Assembly: GCA_942490895.1 (NCBI GenBank)
Contig: CALNZC010000013.1
Span: 136,038-200,037, forward strand
Reading direction: 5' to 3'
From: JAGNXB01 sp942490895
GTDB lineage: Bacteria; Bacteroidota; Bacteroidia; Chitinophagales; Saprospiraceae
DNA: 64,000 nucleotides
Shown: piece after piece, positions 55,604-64,000 of the stretch
How the letters are laid out: each line of letters opens with the position of its first letter
Position numbering within the stretch: position 1 is the first letter of the stretch
Notes under the pieces: generated by a model
Told to the model about the DNA's origin: nothing
The model's input: the letters and a program-made list of their open reading frames with translations, nothing else
The model's database searches: none
Program-made: the position numbers and the translations under genes

Positions 55604-56698
55604 TTAATTATTATATGCTATACCCATTTTCTTCAAAAGTCTCATATGTGATACTACACCTCCCCAATAAGTTGTTTGATTAGGAATAAAATCATGATCA
55701 ATCAAAACTCTATATAATATCTTATTCAATTCCGGATAATAGATATGATGGTAATGAGGAAACAGATGATGTGCAATATGATTATTGAAGCCACCCAGAA
55801 CAAAATTTGCTGTTACACTAAATGGATACATATCATTCGAACACATTATTTGATTGCGAAACCACGATGTATTTATTAACCCATTTTCATCAGTAATGGG
55901 GTAAGCTGTACCTTCCACGTGATGTGTCATAAAAAAAGTGTACAGCAGAAACAAGGATTGCGATAGATGCATCGCAATAAATCCAATTAATACGATATAC
56001 CACGTTTGTAAGGAAAACATTAAGGGAAAGAGTAGTACAATAGAAATATAAACAAGCTTTTGAAGCCAAAATGATACATGGTACTTCAAGCCTTTCCTAA
56101 ACGTATATTCATCATCAAAAAATAAAATAACAAAATCTTTAATAAATACCCAGTATAAAGAATAAGTCGCATAAGCAAAAGGCGCATATATATGCTGATT
56201 CCGATGATACCATAAATATTGACTATCTGGTATCACCCTAATCAATTTTGTAATCTTCAGATCAGAATCATATTCTTCTACATTAGGTGCATAATGATGT
56301 GAATTGATGTGTCGCTGCTTCCAGGCCTCTGCATGTGCACCCACAATTGTATATATAATAATAAAACAAAGATTATTTAACCATTTATTACTAAATATAG
56401 TATTATGAGCCAAATCATGTGAAAAATTAAACGCAAATAATAATGCTGAAAAACCATAAATCATGTACCATAAAACAAATACAAAACGATTTTCAATATA
56501 GTACAACATAGTATAAGCAAAAAGAAATATCCCAAAATAAAAAACAAACTTCAATAGAATTCTGATGATAAAGCTCACTTTACTCATAATAAGCCCCTTC
56601 TCTACCTGCTGGTAGATAAACTTTAGCAATTCGCTATCTTCGGCAATATAGATATGCTTATCTCTCAAATGGTATCGATTTATATCCCTGATGAGCAC
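55604..56698 (-). CDS. Fatty acid desaturase family protein 1
   Basis: 364 residues. Membrane-bound di-iron desaturase: three His boxes HDLAHN (about residue 92), HINSHH (about 130) and NHIAHHLFPHYHHI (about 300), with hydrophobic segments at about 43-68, 72-90, 195-220 and 225-250. Front-end or linoleoyl-type desaturases (for example DesA3-like) show the same layout. GTG 56698 overlaps the end of the next desaturase gene by 41 bp; no better start is visible because the N-terminal 35 residues align with the partner. Strikingly AT-rich. Introduces a double bond into an acyl chain; needs an electron donor not encoded here. Confidence 0.88.
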   Translation of the reverse strand: MLIRDINRYHLRDKHIYIAEDSELLKFIYQQVEKGLIMSKVSFIIRILLKFVFYFGIFLFAYTMLYYIENRFVFVLWYMIYGFSALLFAFNFSHDLAHNTIFSNKWLNNLCFIIIYTIVGAHAEAWKQRHINSHHYAPNVEEYDSDLKITKLIRVIPDSQYLWYHRNQHIYAPFAYATYSLYWVFIKDFVILFFDDEYTFRKGLKYHVSFWLQKLVYISIVLLFPLMFSLQTWYIVLIGFIAMHLSQSLFLLYTFFMTHHVEGTAYPITDENGLINTSWFRNQIMCSNDMYPFSVTANFVLGGFNNHIAHHLFPHYHHIYYPELNKILYRVLIDHDFIPNQTTYWGGVVSHMRLLKKMGIAYNN

Positions 56699-57755
56699 CC
56701 ATAGCTTTTAAAAATCTAAAATGAGACGCCAGGGATTCCCAGTAAGACATTTCCATGTATTTCAAACCATGCTTTTCTACCAATTCACGGAATATGGGCA
56801 GAATATCTAAATAATGGACATGACTTATTTGTGGCAATAAATGATGTAACGTGTGAGCATTAAATCCACCTAATGTCCAATTAAAGAACCTGCTATCTGC
56901 ATTATAGTCCACGGATGTACACAATTGCAATTTGGCCCAACTCATTTTAAGATTGCCCTCAGAATCCGGAATTGGATGTTCAACAAAATCTGATACATGC
57001 GACACACCCAAAACACCGACAAATATCAGGGAAACCATAAAGTGATTCAATAAAAAAGCAAAAACTATAGTAGCCCAGCCAAAAGGCAAAAGGTAGATTG
57101 GCAAGACAATCATGTAACCGACATATAAAAGCTTATAAATAATCAACTTAATTACTTCATTTCGAGGTATGTCAATCTTAATCGTTCTGCTCGAATAGTT
57201 AATCAGCATAAGTGACTCACGAAAGAAAAACCAATTCAGCGAATAAAGTAAATAGAGTAAGGGAGCATAAATAAACTGATACCGATGAAACCATTTCAAC
57301 TCTTGAGTTTCAGTCATTCGAAACAATGGGTTATTCAGGACATCAATATCACTACCCTCAATGTTTGTGTATAAATGATGCGACTCATTGTGATTCCTTC
57401 CCCATACATAGGCGTTATTGCCTTGGAGATTAAAACTAAGTGAGAATAATATCTTGTTCCAATATTTACCCTTAACAGCAACTCCATGTGCAGCATCATG
57501 AGAAATATTGAATGCTGTTAACAGCACAGAAAGCCCCATCAGTAAATAAAATGTATAAAACTCAATAACAGTTGAGCTCGACAGCATAAGCAAATAAAAT
57601 AGAATATCAAGACCAAAGTATAGAAATATCTTAAATAACAATATTTCATTACCAGATTTATGAATGCCCTTTTCTTCAAAATATTCATCGACTTTTTCAA
57701 TCAACTCCTTATAGAAGTCCAGGCCCTCGTCCTTTGTAAATCGAATTCGTTTCAT
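56658..57755 (-). CDS. Fatty acid desaturase family protein 2
   Basis: 365 residues, paralogue of the downstream gene. His boxes HDAAHG (about 93), HNESHH (about 130) and NAHTLHHLLPQISHVHY (about 300). Membrane segments as in the partner. Integral inner-membrane di-iron enzyme. Its 3' end overlaps the partner's start by 41 bp, so the two are co-transcribed and probably act on the same or successive positions of one acyl chain. AT-rich like the partner. Confidence 0.88.
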   Translation of the reverse strand: MKRIRFTKDEGLDFYKELIEKVDEYFEEKGIHKSGNEILLFKIFLYFGLDILFYLLMLSSSTVIEFYTFYLLMGLSVLLTAFNISHDAAHGVAVKGKYWNKILFSLSFNLQGNNAYVWGRNHNESHHLYTNIEGSDIDVLNNPLFRMTETQELKWFHRYQFIYAPLLYLLYSLNWFFFRESLMLINYSSRTIKIDIPRNEVIKLIIYKLLYVGYMIVLPIYLLPFGWATIVFAFLLNHFMVSLIFVGVLGVSHVSDFVEHPIPDSEGNLKMSWAKLQLCTSVDYNADSRFFNWTLGGFNAHTLHHLLPQISHVHYLDILPIFRELVEKHGLKYMEMSYWESLASHFRFLKAMGAHQGYKSIPFER

Positions 57756-57955
57756 TGAAATATTCTTAAGACATCAGTCAACCCTTCACATATATAACCT
57801 CTCCTGTCAGCTTATAAATTTACACCCACCTGCCCAACACTCTCAAGAAAATCAGATATACATTTGGCGTATTCCATTCAATGCATGTAATAACTGCAAA
57901 CAAAATTTAATAACATGCATAATTGAGTCGATGAACGAATTAACGGTAAGTTGGG

Positions 57956-58763
57956 TCAATGCCAGCTTCTTTCATAGACCGTACATTCCTCTACAATCTT
58001 ACTATACTTCTTAAATAGGTCAATTTTCTCCTTGATTGTCTTTGCTTCAACAGCCTCATATACAATGTATTTATAGAGCTGCATGGCTTGCTCTAAACTT
58101 AATTCCAATCGAATATCTGGATCGCCAATTAAGTTTGGAAAAATAAGAAACATACCATCTACATTAACTATGGTTGCACTTAAAGATACCTCTTGACCAT
58201 GGTATGTAAATCCATCTGGGTTTCTAATTACAAATTGAAGATAATTATCAAGCTTTCCATGAAATAGCTTTGTGTTGTATAAATAAGGCATGGAATACAT
58301 TCGATTGAGGCATGGTATCAACAATACGTATGAAGCATTAAATATTTCTGCCCGGTTAAGTTTATAATCTACAAGTGCGGTATCTAGATATTTGATAATT
58401 GAGGCAGAAAAAGGAATGAAAAGAGTTGGGTTTACACTGGTGTTCCGACCCCTGTAAAATATTTATGAGCTTATCATGTATTGTTACAGTAAATGCGATT
58501 TTATTGTCTACTAATAAGAAAATATTTTCATCGATATTGCCAATAAAATCAGATTTTTCGGCTTTATCCTTTGCTGAATTCAAATAAGCCTCCATCTCAA
58601 CAACATCGACCCTTTGAAATTGTGAAAACTCCTCTAAGGTATTCTCAAGCGCGACATCTGGTTTTCTAATCTTAGTCAAGTGCCTTCCGGTGCTACACCC
58701 TATACCTAAGATTAGTATCATTGAAACAAGAAACAAGTTCATTGTATTGAAATAATTTTTCAT
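57956..58763 (-). pseudogene. Frameshifted lipoprotein gene
   Basis: Two frames form one protein of about 268 residues. The 5' part (58763 down to about 58450) has a lipoprotein signal with lipobox LGIGC and continues to IHDKLINILQ; the original frame then runs into out-of-frame sequence and stops at 58362. From about 58450 the next frame continues in protein-like style (PTLFIPFSASIIKYLDTALVDYKL, NASYVLLIPCLNRMYSMPYLYNTK) to the stop at 57956. A single-base change in the GGGG run near 58455 would explain it. Domain not recognised. Could be a sequencing error. Confidence 0.6.
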
Positions 58764-59193
58764 AACTCACTATTTAAGTTAATATTATAAATGTCATCAT
58801 ATATTGTATTACCTGTACTAGTTAATTTTTTCCGTATCTATATTAGATAAAATGACTTTCATTCATAAATGAATGCAAAATCAAATAACGACTATTTCTC
58901 AAAACAAAATATCCTTCATACGACAAGATGTTAATTCTATTCATTACTCTCTATGCGCAACTAAAACTACAAGACCAATTCGGCCATATTCACTGATACT
59001 AATCAATTAGAATCATGATATAGATCATATCTGATCATGTTATGAACACCAATAGAGTCCAACCGGATCAAAATAAAAAACAAAGATATTTACATCCTCT
59101 AAGGATAGATTGACTAAAATCTATCTAGACCCTCCACCCGATACTCCCTATCTACTCATATAATATCAATTGATATGCCCCCATCTCTATGAA
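58764..59193. other. AT-rich intergenic region, no gene seen
   Basis: 430 bp of AT-rich sequence before an IS remnant. No frame with protein-like character, no hairpin with T tract, no RNA gene recognised. Confidence 0.4.
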
Positions 59194-59850
59194 TGCAAAA
59201 AAAGACAAAGTGACCCACTGATTCCGATGCAAAGTGACCCACATTTGAGGGCAATCTCATCGATGAGTATCACCCCCAATTTGACATTATTACCGGTTGG
59301 GTGAAAGCTAACTCCTGCTGCTTATAAGCAAGATCAGAAAATGGCGAATAAACCAATCGGAATGAAGAAGTTAAGAGCCTCTGTACGGCTTTATGTAAAA
59401 GGCCACAGCAAGCGTTCTATCGACCTGATGTGCAGTCTGTCCAAAAATACCGTTGAGAAGTAGCTGCAGATCCATGCGACTCCTGTTGAGCCGTGGGAAC
59501 AGATTGAACATTACCATCACTTTGGCCTTTAGCCTATGGTCATGGCAAATAGTCATACCCTACTGTAGGATGTCAAAGATCCCTGCAACCTTGATGAGTT
59601 GATCATCACTTCACAGGTTCCCGTATATAAATGGGATGATCTCATCCCGGATAACACAGGGACAGATGCTATCATGGACCGCATTGTGCACAAAGCACAT
59701 CCCTTCGTTCTCAAAGGAGACTCAATGAGGAAAAAACGCTTAAATAAAGAAAGTAAATGAATCATCTCAGCTACCGAATAATGATGTCAAAACAGATGCT
59801 CAACGGGGTGGGCCAATTGACTTCGATCTCAGAGGGCTCCACTCAAACGG
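59194..59850 (+). mobile_element. Remnant of an IS21-family element, internally deleted
   Basis: Left end TGCAAAAAAAGACAAAGTGACCCACTG with the repeated AAAGTGACCCAC block (59206-59243). ATG 59341 opens an istA 5' end (ANKPIGMKKLRASVRLYVKGHSKRSIDL ... SLSKNTVEK) with a stop at 59461. A large deletion leads to the istB 3' end at 59593-59760 (SQVPVYKWDDLIPDNTGTDAIMDRIVHKAH). After it, GGGTGGGCCAATTGACTTCGATC near 59802-59824 resembles the reverse complement of the left-end repeats, so both ends seem to remain. About 0.66 kb is left of an expected 2.5 kb. Confidence 0.75.
59593..59760 (+). pseudogene. istB 3' fragment (IS21 helper ATPase)
   Basis: In-frame 55-codon tail typical of IstB/DnaC-like transposition helper proteins: DELIITSQVPVYKWDDLIPD, AIMDRIVHKAH and MRKKRLNKESK. 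No start or Walker motifs remain. Confidence 0.75.
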
Positions 59851-60069
59851 AACAATTGTGTGCACACACAACTATTTATTAAAGCAGCATTTCACAACAC
59901 CCATCACAATGGGTTAAAGTCATTGACATCACTAACTTATGTCATAGGAAAAAATGGACGTTTTTTAAATCTTTGCACCGCACAAAATAGCATCAATGGC
60001 TAAATGAAATAACCATCAGCTATACCAGCACTATTGTATGTTTATTGATCATCTCTTTAATTAAAAGTC

Positions 60070-61524
60070 ATGAAAACGATAAATCTATTATACTTGCTGT
60101 TATTAGCTTTCATCAGTGTTCTATTAATTCCGGGGTGTCAAAAAGATAACGACACCAGACCCACTCCTGGAGAACCTGAGGAATTCACCCCTCCAATTGA
60201 AACGATAGAATTATATGGCGTTCGTTTAATTATTGATTCACTTGTATGTGATGCTCAATATGACAATGGCAGTGATGAAGAATTCTATGGCTATCTGGAA
60301 GCTTGGACCACATACGAGAACGGCTACCTCAATACCAAAGAAAAATATGAGACAAAGACTACGAACCGCGCTCTTATGTGGTTTGCCGAAGGAAATGCAT
60401 TAAATTACAAACAATTAAAGGTCGGAGAAAGTGTTGATATAAATGAAGTCATTGATTTCATTTTCAACCCCAGCACCTTAGGCCTGGCCACAATCCATCT
60501 AAAGGGCAGATTAAAAGAATGGGATGGTAATGGATACGATAGCCATGATCTTATTGGCACCACGGGCATCGATATTAAGGCAGATCAAATAGTGATAAAT
60601 CAGCAATCAGAACTTAAATTTGATAAACATCATGGAACTGGCACTAATGATTGGACTAGAGCAAGTTTCTATTATCACTTCGAATTATTCAATCCTCGCT
60701 CCAGTGGTATTTTACCTTCTGGTAAGCTGCCCTCTGATATATTCACAGACCTATCAATCTACCCAGAGTTGCCTACTCCCACTAGATATGAGGATATGCC
60801 TCCCTCAATTTCAGAAAAACTTGTTGTAGGTCAAATGATTAGGAACAATTTCCATCCGAGCCCAATTCAAGTCAATACTCAATTGCCTGTAAGTGGCCTC
60901 GGCAATGGCCCGTTTTATGCCTATAAGCTACAGGATTTGAGTTCTCCTCCAATTTTTGTATCAAATAATGCTCCGTTTAATTCTCCCGAAGTTGAGCCTG
61001 AACAAAATTATAATGAAGGAGAACGGTATGGCTTGGTTTATATCGATAACGAAGATAAGGAGGCCAAAATAATCGAAAATAAGACAAGGTTATTAGCCCT
61101 CGAAAATACACCCCGACTCCAGCTTATGCGTTATTACAAGCCCATTCGGTGCTGGCGACTTCCAGCAGGTGCATATTGGAGCAAAGAAATTTCTTATACC
61201 AATAGTTGGACAGAAGAAATGCATGTAGAATTTTCGTTAACAATGGGCTATGGAGGTGAACTTTTCTCTAGTGAGATAAAATCAATTTTTGGCTCTTCAT
61301 GGGAGTATAATTGGAGTGAAACCGAAAGCGAAACTCTGAGTTACACTGCACCAAATGACAAAAATGTAATGTATATCGTTTGGCAGCTATTTGAAGAGTA
61401 CAGGCTGATAAATGCGGAGGGGAATATCTTTAGCGATCCGAACTATCAGTTCAAAAGCATGGAAGTGGTTTCCATCCCGACTAATCACATTGTACCAAGG
61501 GCCTATTTGTTTAATGCACAATAA
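60070..61524 (+). CDS. Large lipoprotein, possibly aerolysin-like
   Basis: 484 residues. Lipoprotein signal with lipobox LIPGC (Cys about 23). Residues about 40-170 look like a beta-sandwich, C2-like (ETIELYGVRLIIDSLVCDA, IHLKGRLKEWDGNGYDSHD). Residues about 370-470 alternate Ser/Thr with hydrophobic and aromatic residues (YWSKEISYTNSWTEEMHVEFSLTM, SIFGSSWEYNWSETESETLSYTAP, YIVWQLFEEYRL), the style of the insertion region of aerolysin/ETX-MTX2 pore-formers. That reading is tentative; without it the protein is of unknown function. Flanked on both sides by IS21 remnants and followed by a strong terminator, so it looks like an autonomous, transferred gene. AT-rich. Confidence 0.8.
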   Translation: MKTINLLYLLLLAFISVLLIPGCQKDNDTRPTPGEPEEFTPPIETIELYGVRLIIDSLVCDAQYDNGSDEEFYGYLEAWTTYENGYLNTKEKYETKTTNRALMWFAEGNALNYKQLKVGESVDINEVIDFIFNPSTLGLATIHLKGRLKEWDGNGYDSHDLIGTTGIDIKADQIVINQQSELKFDKHHGTGTNDWTRASFYYHFELFNPRSSGILPSGKLPSDIFTDLSIYPELPTPTRYEDMPPSISEKLVVGQMIRNNFHPSPIQVNTQLPVSGLGNGPFYAYKLQDLSSPPIFVSNNAPFNSPEVEPEQNYNEGERYGLVYIDNEDKEAKIIENKTRLLALENTPRLQLMRYYKPIRCWRLPAGAYWSKEISYTNSWTEEMHVEFSLTMGYGGELFSSEIKSIFGSSWEYNWSETESETLSYTAPNDKNVMYIVWQLFEEYRLINAEGNIFSDPNYQFKSMEVVSIPTNHIVPRAYLFNAQ

Positions 61525-61551
61525 CAAGTCAGTTTAGATTATTAAGCATTT

Positions 61552-61592
61552 GTGCTGTCGATGTTTCATTTATCTCATCGGCAGCACTTTTT
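61552..61592 (+). terminator. Terminator of the large lipoprotein gene
   Basis: GTGCTGTCGATG (61552-61563), loop of 12, CATCGGCAGCAC (61576-61587), TTTTT. Twelve pairs with one T-G wobble, 27 bases after the stop. Confidence 0.85.
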
Positions 61593-61638
61593 ATGCGATT
61601 TACCAATACTGTATGCCTTTTCACATTTCAATAGTTAA

Positions 61639-61958
61639 TGTGCAAAAAAAGTACAAAGTGACCAACTGATTCTGTTGCACAGTAACTCACTTTTGAGGGC
61701 AACCTATTCAATGAGTATCACCTCAGCCACTTGACATTATTGCTCTTTGGCCGAAAGCTCCCTTCTGTAGTGTAAAAACCGGTTCAGAAGATGGCGCAGA
61801 AACTTAAAGACATGTAAAATATATAAGCCGCTCAGCCGCTATATGTAAAAGGCTACAGCAAGCGTGCTATCGATCTGAGGTGCAGTCTGTCCAAAAAGAC
61901 CGTTAAGAAGTATCTGCAGATCTATATGGCTCTCGGTTGCAGCCTTATCCATTTTAGG
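61639..61958 (+). mobile_element. Second IS21-family remnant (left end and istA start)
   Basis: Begins TGTGCAAAAAAAGTACAAAGTGACC, a diverged copy of the left end at 59194, with the second block GTTGCACAGTAACTCAC and the same GAGTATCACC and TTGACATTATT landmarks. The istA start is frameshifted: LYVKGYSKRAIDL and CSLSKKTVKKYLQI are recognisable between 61848 and 61930. No istB or right end is visible. Same orientation as the first remnant; more decayed. Confidence 0.65.
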
Positions 61959-62295
61959 ACAGGGTTAGAGACTGTTTCAAAAAGTGTAATAATAATTCTA
62001 AACCTTACTCCCTTGATCTACATGCTCGAGCTTTCTACCCCCTCAACCCAAAAGGAAAACGCTTCATTTTAGAATAGAGATCGTGTATTAATGTTTAGGC
62101 ATTTAAGTTTTTTTTACTTTAAATGTGCTAATTCAACAGAAGAAAACAAAAAGATATTCTTCAAATCATCGTAACAACAACCAGAAGTTCAAGCCGGGTG
62201 TCTTTTCAAGAACGCCCTTCCCGATCCACTCTTCAATTACTTTTCAAATGCAAACATATTGCTATCTATCTGGAAACGATATATGAGTCAATAAT
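61959..62295. other. Intergenic region, no gene seen
   Basis: About 340 bp. Contains an AT-rich imperfect hairpin around GCATTTAAG / CTTTAAATG (62098-62128). Nothing else supported. Confidence 0.35.
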
Positions 62296-62440
62296 TCAGC
62301 TAGTCACTTCAGTATGAAATCCGAAGGAACTTGAAAAACCTTTGTGATGCCGATCAAGCCTCTTATCCAAATTGGAAATACATCCTGTATAGTTAGATCC
62401 ATCACTACAGGCTAATATGTACACTTTGAACCCAAACTTA
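62296..62440 (-). pseudogene. Truncated GIY-YIG nuclease fragment
   Basis: On the minus strand, FKVYILACSDGSNYTGCISNLDKRLDRHHKG matches the first 35 residues of the GIY-YIG domain (compare the gene at the left edge). It then degenerates and stops at 62296 before the conserved Glu helix. Placed downstream of tRNA-Ser, the usual position of such genes in Bacteroidota. Confidence 0.6.
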
Positions 62441-62499
62441 GCAGATACAGTGCCTTCCAAACCCATGTTCGAAAATAGGGAATCAATATCATTTTGAGA

Positions 62500-63056
<557 letters not shown>

Positions 63057-63158
63057 TGGTGGGCGGCAAATGTACCTCGCATTGCGGAGATTAAAAAGAA
63101 GAACACACTTAGGTCAACATCCCACAGAGCAATCTCTGCCTCCATAACTCCTCAACCC

Positions 63159-63619
63159 CTAAACTCCATAACTCAACCTCCCTACCGCATCTGCTCCCGG
63201 GTATAGAAGATGAAATCCGTATACGGTAGCAGTCATCGGACGGATCAATTGGGCGATCTGCCCCCGATGATAAGCACCGTGCAACAACATGTGTTGCAAG
63301 ATATCCGACTGGTTGCCGATGAGTCTCTCCTTTCGAATTTCAGTACACTGCACGATCGAATTACCCTGCTTCTGGTTGAGATCAACGTCATATCCTCCCG
63401 GTTGCAGTCCAGCCAGTGTTCACTTTTCAGGAGGTAAGACCTGCCACCTCCAATGGAGACTCCTCCTCTCGCATCCGACTGATCCAGACCCGCTGCGCAT
63501 TCAGAATATGCGCGGCAAAATGGATACCTTCTCTGGCGCATCCAGCATGCTTCTCGTCAAATCAAAAAGCCGCTTGTGGCCAGTGAGTCGTAGTCAAAAT
63601 GGTCTTTCGAATCGGTCAT
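63159..63619 (-). pseudogene. DinB-family protein gene, multiply frameshifted
   Basis: ATG at 63617-63619 opens MTDSKDHFDYDSLATS; after a shift RLFDLTRSMLDAPEKVS, after another HFAAHILNAQRVWISRMREEESPLEV, and near the end ILQHMLLHGAYHRGQIAQLIR, which carries the HxxYHRGQ helix of the DinB four-helix-bundle metalloenzymes with the first metal His in HFAAHIL. At least three frame changes are needed to join them. Intact relatives have about 150 residues, often a thiol-S-transferase-like role. Decayed gene or error-rich end. Confidence 0.7.
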
Positions 63620-64000
63620 GAACTTGCGTGTTAGTGTCTGAGAATCTCAAACGTAATCCTGAAAGCGATGTTACAAAAGAATAGTCCAACGCTGCGTGGA
63701 TTAAGCAGTATTCCACCTGCGCTGGCGGGACGAATGTTCATAAAATTGTCTAGGTATTGACCTCGGTGCCTTTTTTCAATTGAGGGTTCGTTAGTCCACC
63801 TCCGTCTTCATCCCCGACCTACCGGTCGTGGATGAATCCATCCCCGCCAGCGGGGGACATTGCCCTTCGCGGTCACTTCCCCGTCCCTCAGTCTCTGAGT
63901 CTCTCCGTCCTTCGTCTCTAAGTCTTCCCCGCAACCACCACCTCGATCTCCCCTCACTTTTACTTGGGCACCCTACTGGCCGGCTCGATCAGCTCTGCTA
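63620..64000. other. Right-edge region without a supported gene
   Basis: About 380 bp. A hairpin CCCCGC-CA-GCGGGG at 63843-63856 and a pyrimidine-rich stretch of GTCTCT-type repeats (63885-63930). On the minus strand AELIEPASRVPK before a stop at about 63961 could be the last codons of a gene beyond the window; too short to support. Confidence 0.3.

Overview
The window looks like a chromosomal segment of a Bacteroidota bacterium, most likely a Saprospiria- or Chitinophagia-type organism. The reasons are type IX secretion (PorQ, type A and type B C-terminal sorting domains), BspA-type surface repeats, MORN and PD40 proteins, Bacteroidota -7 boxes (TAnnTTTG) before several genes, and few Shine-Dalgarno sequences. 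Species-level placement is not possible from the sequence alone.

Layout. 0-5.3 kb: a GIY-YIG nuclease cut by the left edge, a repeat-rich spacer, a lipoprotein and two tandem paralogous secreted T9SS cargo proteins. 5.3-12.6 kb: a large TolB-propeller/outer-membrane barrel protein, an MBL hydrolase, UDP-glucose dehydrogenase, a MORN lipoprotein and porQ. 12.6-17.2 kb: a tightly overlapping minus-strand operon of two bacterial PH-domain membrane proteins, a small HExxH-like protein and an ABC exporter. 17.3-28.5 kb: housekeeping genes (lipid kinase, PD40/TPR protein, dnaB, dienelactone hydrolase, histidine kinase, mfd) separated by a dispersed intergenic repeat seen three times. 28.5-37.4 kb: a 2163-residue type B T9SS adhesin-like protein and two hypothetical envelope proteins. 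38.4-42.8 kb: a giant BspA-like repeat gene with two repeat modules, broken by about ten frameshifts and one stop.

43.0-57.8 kb is an accessory region, increasingly AT-rich to the right. It encodes a cytochrome P450, a BtaA-like aminocarboxypropyl transferase, two unrelated GNAT-fold acyltransferases, two B12-dependent radical SAM enzymes, a fusion of a class III aminotransferase with a cyanobacterial-type acyl-ACP reductase, and a JmjC/cupin oxygenase whose HxD iron motif reads HTA. Two fatty acid desaturases lie beyond an intervening lipoprotein. I read this as a candidate pathway that reduces an acyl thioester to an aldehyde, aminates it and then acylates, alkylates and oxidises it: an undescribed amino-lipid or lipoamide. 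This is the most interesting part of the window; the product is inference.

57.9-64 kb is a decaying zone: a frameshifted lipoprotein, two IS21-family remnants flanking a large lipoprotein with an aerolysin-like look, a truncated GIY-YIG gene, a tandem repeat array directly downstream of tRNA-Ser(CGA), and a frameshifted DinB gene.
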